This document shows, piece by piece, positions 18,101-26,251 of a stretch of DNA of 64,000 bases. Position 1 is the first letter of the stretch. Every line of letters begins with the position of its first letter. Under the pieces are notes generated by a model. That model had not been told where the DNA came from. It was given only the letters and a program-made list of their open reading frames with translations, and made no database searches. The stretch lies in NCBI RefSeq assembly GCF_001429605.1, contig NZ_LMSS01000006.1, positions 550,080-614,079 on the forward strand. Direction: 5' to 3'. Source of the DNA: Phycicoccus sp. Soil802. Lineage in GTDB: Bacteria; Actinomycetota; Actinomycetes; Actinomycetales; Dermatophilaceae. Made by a program: the position numbers and the translations under genes.

Positions 18101-18978
18101 GGGCTCACCCCGACCCGCTGCCCGTGCCCTTCGTCGACGCCGGGAGCAGGTCTGCGCGCGACCGTTCGGCGTGCGGTCGGCCAGGCCGGTCGCCGGGCCC
18201 GTGCCTGCCACAGCTCGGCACCTTGGGTGCCGAACGACCAGGCAAGCAGGACGAGCGCCGCGGCGACGGCTCCGGTGAGCACGGGCCGCGGCAGGACGTC
18301 CGCGGTCGCGAGGGTGAGCACGATGCCCTGCAGGGCCGCAATCGCCTTGCGCCAGTAGCTCGGCGGGACCGAGCCGCCGAGCCACGGAGCGACCCAGGTG
18401 GCAGCGACGAGCGCGTAGCGGAAGAGGCCGATGGCCAGCACCCACCAGCCGAGCAGCTGCGCGGCCGCGATGCTGAGGACGAGGATCAGGAAGGCGTCGA
18501 CCTCCATGTCGAGCCGGGCACCGAGGGAGGTCGCCGTGCCGGTGCGCCGGGCGACCCAGCCGTCGACCGCGTCCAGGGCGAGCGCCACGCTCGCGAGGGC
18601 CACGAGGGGCGACCGGAGGACGGAGCCCGCCAGCCCCGCCTCCGTGGCGCCGCCGACCGTGGCGGCACCGACCGAGGTGCCGGCCACGGTCGGACCGAGG
18701 AGCGAGCTCGTGGTCAGCGCGGCCACGACGCAGGCGAGCGTCCCGCGGGTGACGGTGACCAGGTCGGCCGGCCCCAGCCCTCGTCGTCCGCGGCGGGCCA
18801 GCGCCCGGGCCAGGAGGACCCAGCCACCCCCGGCACACGCGACGGCCACCAGGAAGCCTGCGAGACGTGCGACCCCACCGAGCTCGCCCAGCCCGGGCGC
18901 CAGGGCCCCGAGGAGGGCGCCGAGCACGGCCCACTGCACGACCATCGGCGCCACCGGGACTGCATTCCTGCGCACCAC
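18097..18978 (-). CDS. CDP-alcohol phosphatidyltransferase family membrane protein
   Basis: A 293-residue membrane protein with six or more helices. The CDP-alcohol phosphotransferase signature D-x2-D-G-x2-A-R-x8-G-x3-D-x3-D is present as DAVDGWVARR...GARLDMEVD (about residues 137-160). These enzymes displace CMP from a CDP-alcohol to make phospholipid head groups or inositol/glycerol phosphates. About 110 extra residues precede the catalytic domain. The acceptor is unknown; the coupled LtaS-like enzyme and nearby glycosyltransferase suggest an envelope lipid. The start at 18978 could instead be the Met 11 codons later. Confidence 0.88.
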   Translation of the reverse strand: MVRRNAVPVAPMVVQWAVLGALLGALAPGLGELGGVARLAGFLVAVACAGGGWVLLARALARRGRRGLGPADLVTVTRGTLACVVAALTTSSLLGPTVAGTSVGAATVGGATEAGLAGSVLRSPLVALASVALALDAVDGWVARRTGTATSLGARLDMEVDAFLILVLSIAAAQLLGWWVLAIGLFRYALVAATWVAPWLGGSVPPSYWRKAIAALQGIVLTLATADVLPRPVLTGAVAAALVLLAWSFGTQGAELWQARARRPAWPTARRTVARRPAPGVDEGHGQRVGVSP

Positions 18979-19091
18979 ACCTCCACTGTCTCGGGCCTCA
19001 CCCTAGGACGGCCCAGCACGCCGCTGGGTTCACCGGGCCACCACCGCGCCGCCCGGCGGGCAGGACACCGGGCGGTCGCTAGGGTGGGGCC

Positions 19092-20180
19092 GTGTCCGGG
19101 GCTGCACGCGCGTACTGGTTGACCGCACCCGGGGTGGGCGAGCTCCGGCCGGTCGTGGTGCCCCTCCCCGGGCCGGACGAGGTCCTCGTGCGCACCGTCT
19201 GCTCCGCCGTCAGCCGGGGCACCGAGGTGCTGGTCTTCGAGGGCAGGGTGCCGCAGAGCCAGCACGCCACGATGCGAGCGCCCTTCCAGGAGGGCGAGTT
19301 CCCGGCCCCGGTGAAGTACGGCTACCTCAACGTCGGGATCGTGGAGGAGGGTCCGGCCCACCTGCGTGGTCGGCTGGTCTTCTGCCTCCACCCCCACCAG
19401 ACGAGGTACGTCGTGCCGGCCGACGCGGTGGTGGTGGTACCCGACGGCGTGCCTGCCGAGCGGGCGGTCCTCGCCGGCACCGTCGAGACCGCGGTCAACG
19501 CCCTGTGGGACGCGGCACCGTTGGTGGGTGACCGGGTGGCCGTGGTGGGCGCGGGCATGGTGGGCTGCTGCGTCGCGCGCCTGCTCGCCGGCATGCCCGG
19601 GGTCCGCACCACCCTGGTCGACGTCGACCCCTCGAGGGCCGCGGTGGCCGCAGCCCTGGGTGTGGACTTCGCCCGGCCGGACCAGGTCGGCGCCGGCCAG
19701 GGCACCCACGACCTCGTCGTGCACACCAGCTCCACCGCCGCGGGCCTCCAGCTGGCCATGGCACTCCTCGGCGCCGAGGGCGAGGTGGTCGAGCTCAGCT
19801 GGTACGGCGACCGGGAGGTCAGCATCGGGCTCGGCGGCTCGTTCCACTCGGGCCGGCTCGCGATCCGCGCGAGCCAGGTCGGGGCGGTCTCCCCCGCCCG
19901 CCGGTCACGCCGCACCCCGGCGGACCGGCTGGCCCTCGCGCTCGACCTGCTGACGGACCCCGCCTTCGACGCCCTCGTCACCGGACGCTCGGCGTTCGAC
20001 GAGCTCCCGACCGTCATGGCCCGTCTCTCGGACGGGAGCCTGCCGGCGATCTGCCACCTGATCACCTACGACGCCGGCAGCCCGGGCACCACCACAGGCA
20101 GCACCACAGGCACCACCACAGACACCACCACAGGAACCACCACAGACACCACCACGAGCAGCAGCGACGAGCAGGGGTAG
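19092..20180 (+). CDS. Zinc-type medium-chain dehydrogenase with Thr-rich tail
   Basis: A 362-residue MDR-superfamily oxidoreductase. The GroES-like N-domain ([29 protein letters not shown]) and the Rossmann domain with [18 protein letters not shown] (about 155-172) are clear. The ordinary catalytic zinc ligand set is not obvious, similar to BchC-like members. The last 30 residues are an odd low-complexity Thr/Gly/Ser tail. It heads the plus-strand operon; the next start is 2 nt past its stop. The substrate is probably an alcohol or reduced intermediate of the pathway encoded downstream. Confidence 0.85.
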   Translation: MSGAARAYWLTAPGVGELRPVVVPLPGPDEVLVRTVCSAVSRGTEVLVFEGRVPQSQHATMRAPFQEGEFPAPVKYGYLNVGIVEEGPAHLRGRLVFCLHPHQTRYVVPADAVVVVPDGVPAERAVLAGTVETAVNALWDAAPLVGDRVAVVGAGMVGCCVARLLAGMPGVRTTLVDVDPSRAAVAAALGVDFARPDQVGAGQGTHDLVVHTSSTAAGLQLAMALLGAEGEVVELSWYGDREVSIGLGGSFHSGRLAIRASQVGAVSPARRSRRTPADRLALALDLLTDPAFDALVTGRSAFDELPTVMARLSDGSLPAICHLITYDAGSPGTTTGSTTGTTTDTTTGTTTDTTTSSSDEQG

Positions 20181-20182
20181 CC

Positions 20183-20581
20183 GTGTTCAGAGTGACCGTG
20201 CGGGACCACATCATGATCGCCCACAGCTTCCGGGGCGAGGTCTTCGGTCCCGCCCAGTCGCTGCACGGCGCCACCTACGTCGTCGACGCGACCTTCCACC
20301 GCCCCGACCTGGACGACGACGGCATCGTCGTCGACATCGGGCGGGCCGGGGAGCAGCTGCGCGCGGTGCTCGCCGACCTCAACTACCGCAACCTCGACGA
20401 CGACCCGACCCTGACCGGCGGCAACACCACGACGGAGGCCCTGGCCAAGCTCGTGGCGGACCGCCTGGTCGACCGCATCCACGCCGGGGACCTCGGCGCC
20501 ACGGCCGCCGGCATCACGGCGGTCACGGTGACGCTGGCCGAGTCGCCGGTGGCCTCGGCCAGCTACGAGCGCGAGCTGTAG
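20183..20581 (+). CDS. PTPS/QueD-like protein with altered zinc site
   Basis: A 132-residue protein of the 6-pyruvoyl-tetrahydropterin/6-carboxy-tetrahydropterin synthase fold. Recognisable blocks are [25 protein letters not shown] (near residues 11-35, written here as two motifs AHSF and LHGAT), VVDIG, and LNYRNLDD with NTTTEALA. In standard QueD/PTPS the zinc ligands are H..HxH and a Cys precedes LHGH. Here HGH is HGA and the Cys position is not Cys. The protein is thus either a non-zinc variant or a changed enzyme. GTG start; the gene sits in a tight operon with ribA/ribD-like genes. Confidence 0.85.
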   Translation: MFRVTVRDHIMIAHSFRGEVFGPAQSLHGATYVVDATFHRPDLDDDGIVVDIGRAGEQLRAVLADLNYRNLDDDPTLTGGNTTTEALAKLVADRLVDRIHAGDLGATAAGITAVTVTLAESPVASASYEREL

Positions 20582-20589
20582 GACCACCG

Positions 20590-21744
20590 GTGCGGGCCGT
20601 CCACGTCGTCGTCCCCGACTCGGTCGACGACCCGGCGCGGCCGAGCGGCGGCAACACCTACGACCGTCGCGTCTGTTCCGGTCTGCAGGACCTCGGGTGG
20701 GACGTCCGGGTGCACCGCCAGCCCGGACGCTGGCCACACCCGGACCCGGCCAGCGTCACGGCTATGGCCAGCGTGCTGGAGTCGCTGCCGCGCGACGCCG
20801 TGGTCCTCGTGGACGGGCTCCTCGCCTCGGGCCACCCGGAGGTCCTCCGGCCGGCCTCCGAGCGGTTGCGCGTCGTCGTGCTCGTGCACCTGCCGCTCGG
20901 GCACCCGGTCGCCCTCGACGCGACGGGGCAGGCCGCGCCCGCAGCCCGTTCCGCCGTGCGAGCGCAGGAGGGCTCGGTGCTCGAGGCAGCCGCGGCGGTC
21001 CTGACCACCAGCCGCTGGACGGCGGAGTGGCTGCGGGCCTCCTACGACCTGGCTGCGCACCGGCTGCAGGTGGCCCGACCGGGGGCGGACCACGCCCAGC
21101 CGGCGACCGGCACGGCCGAGGGCACCGCGCTGCTCAGCGTCGCGGCCGTGGTGCCCGCCAAGGGTCACGCCGAGCTGCTGGACGCCCTCGCCACCCTGAC
21201 CGACCGGCCGTGGCGGCTCGTCATCGCCGGCGCGCTCGACCTCGCCCCCGACCACGTCGCCCGGCTCCGCGCGACGTGCGCGAAGGCGGGGATCACCGAC
21301 CGGGTCACCTTCGCCGGTCCCCTGGCCGGGGCGGCGCTCGACCGGGAGTATGCCGCGGCCGACCTCCTCGTCGTCCCGTCCCGGATCGAGACCTATGGCC
21401 TCGTGGTCACCGAGGCGCTGGCCCGGGCGCTGCCGGTGGTGGCCGCGGCCGTCGGCGGGGTCGAGGAAGCCATGGGATCGGTCCCGGACGGCGGTCGACC
21501 GGGCCGGCTGGTGCGCCTCGGGGGGGACGAGCTGCCGCTCGCCCTGCGCTCGTGGCTCGAGGACCCGGGCCTGCGCGAGCGGTGGCGATCGGTGGCCAGG
21601 GAGCGCAGGACGACCCTGGAACCCTGGTCGGCCACGGCACGGCACGTCGCCGACGTGCTCCGCGAGGTGGCCGCCCGGCCGTCGGGGTCGGCCAGCACCG
21701 GGCGACCCGCAGGCCCCGCCGGCTCCGAGGGAGCACGCCGGTGA
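20590..21744 (+). CDS. GT4-family glycosyltransferase
   Basis: A 384-residue GT-B fold enzyme. The N-domain has SGGNTYDRRVCSGLQDLGWDV. The donor-binding C-domain has LLSVAAVVPAKGHAELLDAL and the retaining-GT signature RIETYGLVVTEALARALPVV (about 265-284), whose two glutamates hold the sugar nucleotide. It starts with GTG 8 nt after the PTPS-like gene and its stop overlaps a GTG of the next frame. No membrane anchor is seen. It probably glycosylates a product of this operon; donor and acceptor are unknown. Confidence 0.92.
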   Translation: MRAVHVVVPDSVDDPARPSGGNTYDRRVCSGLQDLGWDVRVHRQPGRWPHPDPASVTAMASVLESLPRDAVVLVDGLLASGHPEVLRPASERLRVVVLVHLPLGHPVALDATGQAAPAARSAVRAQEGSVLEAAAAVLTTSRWTAEWLRASYDLAAHRLQVARPGADHAQPATGTAEGTALLSVAAVVPAKGHAELLDALATLTDRPWRLVIAGALDLAPDHVARLRATCAKAGITDRVTFAGPLAGAALDREYAAADLLVVPSRIETYGLVVTEALARALPVVAAAVGGVEEAMGSVPDGGRPGRLVRLGGDELPLALRSWLEDPGLRERWRSVARERRTTLEPWSATARHVADVLREVAARPSGSASTGRPAGPAGSEGARR

Positions 21745-21827
21745 ACCGCATGCGCACGGCATACGTAGATCTGGGTGGAGGACCGCACCCCAGCCCACGA
21801 CGCCACCCCACCCGAGAGGCCCGCACC

Positions 21828-22877
21828 ATGACGGTGACCGAACGACCGGCCGGTCGGCCGCGAGCCGCGGGCGCGCCGGTCACGGCGGGGCGCCGCCTGG
21901 TCCACTCCTCGTCCCTCCGCAGGGTCGGCGGCGCGACCGTCCTCGGCGTCGTGGTCTGGCGGCTGGGCGTGCACCAGTCGCTGCGCGCGGTCGGCGCCAT
22001 CGACGCCCGCGCGCTGGTGGCCGCCCTCGTCCTGACCGCCCTGACCACCGTCTGCTGCGCGTGGCGGTGGCGCCTCGTGGCCACCGCGATCGGCGCGGAG
22101 GTCCGGCTGGGCGCTGCGGTGGCCGCCTGCTACCGCTCGCAGTTCCTCAACACGGCCACCCCGGGTGGTGTGCTCGGGGACCTGCACCGCGGTGTGCAGC
22201 ACGGTCGACGCACGGGCGATGCCGGCCGGGGCCTGCGCTCGGTGGTCTGGGAGCGCACCGCCGGTCAGGTGGTGCAGGCCGTGCTGGCCGTCGTGGTGCT
22301 GTCGGTACTGCCCTCACCGGTGCGCGCCGACCTGCCGTGGGTGTGGGCCGCCGCCCTCGTGCTCGCCGGCCTCGGGCTCGCGCGACGCCGGCACGGGTCG
22401 GGCGGTCGGCGCCAGGTGGGCCTTAGGTCAGCCTGGCTGGTCGAGGTCCGTCGAGGGGTCCTGGCCGCTCGCACCTGGCCGCTCGTCACCCTCGCCTCGG
22501 CGCTCGCCGTCGCCGGTCACGTCCTCACCTTCCTCGTGGCGGCCCGCACCGCCGGGGTGACCGCGTCGGTGAGCCAGCTCGTGCCGCTCGCCTTCGTCGT
22601 CCTCCTCGCGATGGGTGTCCCCGCCAACCTGGCCGGCTGGGGACCACGGGAGGGCGTCGCGGCCTGGGCTTTCGGGGCGGCCGGGCTGGGTGCCGGGACG
22701 GGGCTGTCCACGGCCGTCGTCTACGGGGTGCTGGTCCTCGTCGCCGGCCTGCCCGGCGCCGCGGTGCTCGTGGTGGCGCAGGTGCGGGCGCGCGGGAGCA
22801 ACGCCCACCGGCCGGCCACCACCACGGTCGCCCCACCCGCGGTCACCTCCCTCGAGACGGAGGTCGCGCGTGGCTGA
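21828..22877 (+). CDS. UPF0104 / LPG-synthase-transmembrane-domain-like membrane protein
   Basis: A 349-residue polytopic protein with about seven or eight helices. Motifs are CAWRWRLVATAIG, SQFLNTATPGGVLGDLHRG, VWERTAGQVVQ and GVPANLAGWGPREGVAAWAFG, typical of the UPF0104/YbhN (lysylphosphatidylglycerol synthase TM) family, some of which flip or transport lipids. ATG 21828 has GAGAGG 8 nt upstream. A GTG at 21741 (overlapping the previous stop as GTGA) would add 29 unlikely residues. The 3' end overlaps the next gene by 8 nt. A flippase for the lipid made by this cluster is a reasonable guess. Confidence 0.86.
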   Translation: MTVTERPAGRPRAAGAPVTAGRRLVHSSSLRRVGGATVLGVVVWRLGVHQSLRAVGAIDARALVAALVLTALTTVCCAWRWRLVATAIGAEVRLGAAVAACYRSQFLNTATPGGVLGDLHRGVQHGRRTGDAGRGLRSVVWERTAGQVVQAVLAVVVLSVLPSPVRADLPWVWAAALVLAGLGLARRRHGSGGRRQVGLRSAWLVEVRRGVLAARTWPLVTLASALAVAGHVLTFLVAARTAGVTASVSQLVPLAFVVLLAMGVPANLAGWGPREGVAAWAFGAAGLGAGTGLSTAVVYGVLVLVAGLPGAAVLVVAQVRARGSNAHRPATTTVAPPAVTSLETEVARG

Positions 22878-23631
22878 CCGGCCCTACACCCTGCTCAGCT
22901 GCAGCATCTCGATGGACGGCTACCTCGACAGCGCCACGTCCGGTCGGCTCAAGCTCTCGAACGCTGCCGACTTCGACCGCGTCGACGCGGAGCGGGCGCG
23001 CTGCGACGCGATCCTCGTCGGCGCGACCACGATCCGCAACGACGACCCGCGACTGCTCGTCCGTTCCGCCGAGCGGCGGGCCGAACGCGTCGCCAGGGGC
23101 TGTCCCCCGTCGCCGACCAAGGTCACGGTGACCTCGGGTGCCGACCTCGACCCTGGTGCCGCGTTCTTCGCGATGGGCGACGCGGAGAAGCTGGTCTACT
23201 GCCGCAGCGGGGCCGTGGACCAGGCCCGCGGTCGCCTCGGCAGTGTCGCGACGGTGGTCGATGGCGGCGCCCCGGTGACGCTGCGGGCGGTCGGCGTGGA
23301 CCTGGCCCGACGAGGCGTGCGACGCCTCATGGTCGAGGGTGGTGGGTCGGTGCTCACCCAGCTGCTCAGCAATGACCTCGCCGACGAGCTGCAGCTCGTC
23401 GTCGCGCCCCTCTTCGTGGGGGACTCGCGGGCCCGCCGGTTCGTCGACGACGCGGCGTTCCCCTGGTCGCCCGGCCGACGCGCCGACCTCGTCGAGGTGC
23501 GCCACATCGGCGACGTCGCCTTGCTGCGTTATGCGCTCTCACCCCGTTTCCACGAGGCCGACGGTGGGCAGGTACCCAACCACGGCCCTGAGCAGCACGG
23601 CCACGGGACCCAGTCGGGAGGCACGTCATGA
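22870..23631 (+). CDS. RibD C-terminal-type pyrimidine reductase (DHFR-like)
   Basis: A 253-residue stand-alone reductase matching the C-terminal domain of RibD. It has SISMDGYLDS at the N-terminus, AILVGATTIRNDDPRLLVRS (NADPH and substrate binding, about residues 45-64) and RRLMVEGGGSVLTQLL near 155. The deaminase domain of RibD is absent. It would reduce the ribosyl side chain of an aminopyrimidine phosphate to ribityl. ATG of ribA overlaps its stop (ATGA). Being next to a GTP cyclohydrolase II but without the other riboflavin genes, it is likely a paralogue used for another product. Confidence 0.9.
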   Translation: MADRPYTLLSCSISMDGYLDSATSGRLKLSNAADFDRVDAERARCDAILVGATTIRNDDPRLLVRSAERRAERVARGCPPSPTKVTVTSGADLDPGAAFFAMGDAEKLVYCRSGAVDQARGRLGSVATVVDGGAPVTLRAVGVDLARRGVRRLMVEGGGSVLTQLLSNDLADELQLVVAPLFVGDSRARRFVDDAAFPWSPGRRADLVEVRHIGDVALLRYALSPRFHEADGGQVPNHGPEQHGHGTQSGGTS

Positions 23632-24296
23632 CCCTGCGCGACGTCACGGTCCGCGCCCAGGTGAGCCTCCCGCTCACCCTTGCCGACGGTTCCCGCACGA
23701 CCGCTCGCGTGTTCACCTTCACCGGCCTGCGGGACGGGCGCGAGCACCTCGCCCTCGGACTGGGTGGCTGGGCAGACCGTCCGGTGGCGCCGTCCGCACT
23801 CGGGCGACCGCCGCTGACCCGGGTGCACAGCGAGTGCCTGACCGGCGACGTCCTGGGCAGTCGCCGCTGCGACTGCGGCCCGCAGCTCGACGAGGCGCTC
23901 CATCGCCTCGCCGAGGAGGGTGGGCTGCTGCTCTACCTGCGACAGGAGGGACGCGACATCGGCCTCTACGCCAAGCTGGACGCCTACGTGCTGCAGGACG
24001 AGGGTCTCGACACCTACGAGGCGAACGTCGCCCTCGGGTTCGAGGAGGACGCCCGGGACTACACCGTCGCGGCCCAGATGCTCTCGGCACTGGGCGTGGA
24101 CCGGGTGGCGCTGCTGACCAACAACACCGACAAGGTCGCCCAGCTGGAGCGGCTCGGCATCGAGGTGGCCGAGCGGGTGCCGACCGGGCTGCACCGGTCC
24201 GACGTCAACGGGCGCTACCTTGCCACCAAGCTGGGCCGGCACACCGCCTCCCCCCTCCCCGGCGACCGGTCGCCCGCGAACCCGGCTGCGTGGTGA
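23628..24296 (+). CDS. ribA: GTP cyclohydrolase II, single-domain
   Basis: A 222-residue RibA. Zinc cysteines are in VHSECLTGDVLGSRRCDCG, the catalytic segment is YLRQEGRDIGLYAKLDAYVL, and LLTNNTDKV with VERVP-like AERVP close the domain. The Tyr equivalent to E. coli Tyr105 (in DAYVLQDEG) is kept. The DHBP synthase (RibB) domain usual in actinobacterial RibBA is missing. The enzyme opens GTP to a diaminopyrimidinone ribosyl phosphate with loss of formate and pyrophosphate. It is the last gene of the coupled plus-strand cluster; the main riboflavin operon is probably elsewhere. Confidence 0.93.
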   Translation: MTLRDVTVRAQVSLPLTLADGSRTTARVFTFTGLRDGREHLALGLGGWADRPVAPSALGRPPLTRVHSECLTGDVLGSRRCDCGPQLDEALHRLAEEGGLLLYLRQEGRDIGLYAKLDAYVLQDEGLDTYEANVALGFEEDARDYTVAAQMLSALGVDRVALLTNNTDKVAQLERLGIEVAERVPTGLHRSDVNGRYLATKLGRHTASPLPGDRSPANPAAW

Positions 24297-24329
24297 ACCG
24301 GGCCGCTCCCACGCTGGCAGACTGCGGGC

Positions 24330-24953
24330 ATGACGTCGTGGTCCATCCAGGCCCTGGGGTGGGCAGGCTCCGCCCTGCTCATCTTCTCCCTCCTCCAGCA
24401 GCGCGTGCTGCGCTTCCGGCTGCTCAACCTCACCGCGAGCTGCACGCTGATCGTGTTCAACGCGATGCTGCACGTCTGGCCGATGGTGGGGATGAACACC
24501 GTGACGGCCGGCATCAACATCTGGATGGTCACCAAGCTGCTCCGTGAGCGCGGCGACGAGTCCGTCTACGAGGTCGTCGCGGTCGGACCGGACGAGTCGT
24601 ACCTCCAGCACTTCCTCAAGGTGCAGGGTGCCGACATCCGCAAGTACTTCCCGCAGTTCGACGCAGGAGCCCTGGGCTCCGGTCGCAGCGCGTACCTCGT
24701 TCAGCGCGGCAACGAGACCGTCGGGGTCGTCGTCGTCCGCGACGCGGGGGACGGAGTGGCCCAGGTGGAGCTCGACTACGTGACGCCGCGGTTCCGCGAC
24801 TTCTCCCCCGGCGAGTTCGTCTACCGGAGCAGCGGGCTGTTCCGTGGCAAGGGGATCCGCCAGATCGTGACGCCCGCCGGCATGGTCAACCCCTACTACG
24901 CCCGGCTCGGCTTCCGCGAGGAGGGCGACCACTGGGTCGCCGACCTGGCCTGA
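24330..24953 (+). CDS. YgjV-like membrane protein fused to a C-terminal acyltransferase-like domain
   Basis: A 207-residue protein. The first 75 residues hold three hydrophobic segments (QALGWAGSALLIFSLLQQ, NLTASCTLIVFNAML, NTVTAGINIWMVTKLL) as in the YgjV family. Residues 80-207 are soluble, with YLVQRGNETVGVVVVRDAG, VELDYVTPRFRD and a C-terminal NPYYARLGFREEGD. That pattern looks like a divergent GNAT N-acetyltransferase fold. The role is unknown. Its 3' end overlaps the convergent PAP2 phosphatase gene by 58 nt. Confidence 0.8.
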   Translation: MTSWSIQALGWAGSALLIFSLLQQRVLRFRLLNLTASCTLIVFNAMLHVWPMVGMNTVTAGINIWMVTKLLRERGDESVYEVVAVGPDESYLQHFLKVQGADIRKYFPQFDAGALGSGRSAYLVQRGNETVGVVVVRDAGDGVAQVELDYVTPRFRDFSPGEFVYRSSGLFRGKGIRQIVTPAGMVNPYYARLGFREEGDHWVADLA

Positions 24954-25732
24954 CGCACGGTCAGGAAGAGCCGGTGGGCGGTGATGACCGCGGCCGCCCA
25001 GCCGAGCCCGAGCGCCCAGCCGGCCACCACGTCGGTCAGCCAGTGGTGTCCGAGGAAGACCCGCGACAGCCCCATCGACAGGACGAACGCCGCGCCGACG
25101 ACGACCGTCGTGGTGCGCGCCCACGCCGAGTCGAGCCGGCGCAGCAGCAGGTAGACGAGGACCACGGTGATGACGGTCGCGTTGAGGGTGTGGCCGCTCG
25201 GGAAGCTGGGCGAGCTCTCGTAGGGCGGCACGGCCTCCTGCAGCGGCGGCCGGGCCCGCCCGATCACGGCCTTGCCGGTCGTGGTCATGGCCAGTGACCC
25301 GGCCGCTGCGATCAGCACGAGCACCAGCGGCGTCCGCGACCGCCAGCGCCACACCATGAGCAGCGTGAGCACCGTGGCCAGGACCGGCATCCCCACCGGG
25401 CCCCCGATGTCGGTGTAGACGGTGACCCCGTGGTCGAGCGCGGGCGAGCGCCAGGCGATGGCCTGGTCGAGCACCGGCTGGTCGAGCCCGGCGATGCCGT
25501 CGGCCTCGGTGACCGCGTCGTAGACCTCCGCAGCCACCGCGGTGAGCGCCACCGCCACCGCGCCCCCGACCACAGCGGTCACGACGAGCACGAGGTGCGC
25601 GGCGCTCCACCGCGCGACCCCGGTGGCGTGCCCCACGACCCAGCCCGCGAGGCGACGGCCCGCAGGGGTGCGCCAGTCGGTCAGGTCGCGGGACCCGATC
25701 CGCTCCTCGGCGGGGGTGTCGTCGCGCAGCAT
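24896..25732 (-). CDS. PAP2-family membrane phosphatase
   Basis: A 278-residue phosphatidic-acid-phosphatase type 2 protein with about six helices. The three catalytic blocks are KAVIGRARPP (about 157), PSFPSGHTL (about 175) and SRVFLGHHWLTD (about 221), with the phosphatase His residues intact. It probably dephosphorylates a membrane lipid phosphate such as phosphatidate or undecaprenyl pyrophosphate. The ATG at 25732 has AGGA about 8 nt upstream. The open frame extends to 26053 but only across the tmRNA gene. The C-terminal 19 residues are antisense to the YgjV-like gene. Confidence 0.92.
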   Translation of the reverse strand: MLRDDTPAEERIGSRDLTDWRTPAGRRLAGWVVGHATGVARWSAAHLVLVVTAVVGGAVAVALTAVAAEVYDAVTEADGIAGLDQPVLDQAIAWRSPALDHGVTVYTDIGGPVGMPVLATVLTLLMVWRWRSRTPLVLVLIAAAGSLAMTTTGKAVIGRARPPLQEAVPPYESSPSFPSGHTLNATVITVVLVYLLLRRLDSAWARTTTVVVGAAFVLSMGLSRVFLGHHWLTDVVAGWALGLGWAAAVITAHRLFLTVRQARSATQWSPSSRKPSRA

Positions 25733-25758
25733 GGGGCCATCCTCGCAAAGCCGGCCCG

Positions 25759-25798
25759 GCGGCATACCCCCGCGCCCGCGGTGACGCCGGTATGCCGC
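25759..25798. repeat. Inverted pair of the GTATGCCG octamer
   Basis: GCGGCATACC at 25759-25768 and GGTATGCCGC at 25789-25798 form perfect 10-bp arms around a 20-nt spacer, between the tmRNA terminator and the PAP2 gene. It is one of three intergenic places where this over-represented octamer forms a hairpin. Confidence 0.7.
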
Positions 25799-25829
25799 GT
25801 GGCTCGCTCGTCGTGCTGGGCACCACGAA

Positions 25830-25853
25830 GGCCCGGTCGCGAACGACCGGGCC
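25830..25853 (-). terminator. Terminator hairpin of ssrA
   Basis: A perfect 10-bp stem GGCCCGGTCG with CGAA tetraloop lies about 30 nt beyond the tmRNA 3' end on the minus strand. Confidence 0.75.
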
Positions 25854-25884
25854 TCGGGGCTGAACTGACGTGGGAACACCGCGG

Positions 25885-26251
25885 TGGTGGAGGTGGCGGG
25901 AATTGAACCCGCGTCCACTGACGGGAATCCAGGACTTCTCCGGGTGCAGTGCGCTAAGGATTTTCTCGGCCCCAGTGCTCGCACGCACACGTCCACTGAC
26001 AGGCCCAGTCGAGTAAGAGTCCCGCGCAGTCCCCCGACATGACTGCGCAGCAAGTTCTCTAGCTGACGCCAGACACTGAGTCGAGAACTAGCTCAGGCTG
26101 ACGGACTTCGGAGCTCGCTCAGGCGGCGAGGGCGAAGTCGGTGCGCTTGGAATCGGCACCTATTGGTTTGCCAGGATCGTTAACGAGATAACCGGGCATC
26201 CTCGACCCGCTTCCCCTGAAATGCCGACCAATGTCGAAACCGATCACCCCC
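25885..26251 (-). ncRNA. ssrA: tmRNA (transfer-messenger RNA)
   Basis: This RNA rescues stalled ribosomes with SmpB (gene at 35050-35535). The 3' end carries a T-arm (CGGGTTCAATTCCCG) and acceptor CACCTCC-ACCA with encoded CCA. The 5' end GGGGGUG pairs with CACCUCC and is followed by the conserved GAUCGGUUUCGACA. The tag reading frame starts at 26157 with GCC and ends at TGA 26119, giving ADSKRTDFALAA, an actinobacterial-type degradation tag ending in the protease signal LAA. The size of about 367 nt is normal for one-piece tmRNA. The ends are set from the acceptor pairing and may be off by a base. Confidence 0.95.

Noticed and set aside
16406..24296. Riboflavin biosynthesis operon
   Set aside because: RibA and a RibD-C reductase are present, but the deaminase, RibB, RibE and RibH are all missing and the neighbours are lipid and sugar enzymes.
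25733..26053. N-terminal extension of the PAP2 phosphatase
   Set aside because: The open frame continues across the tmRNA gene and its terminator; the extension encodes tmRNA sequence, and ATG 25732 gives a normal PAP2 protein.
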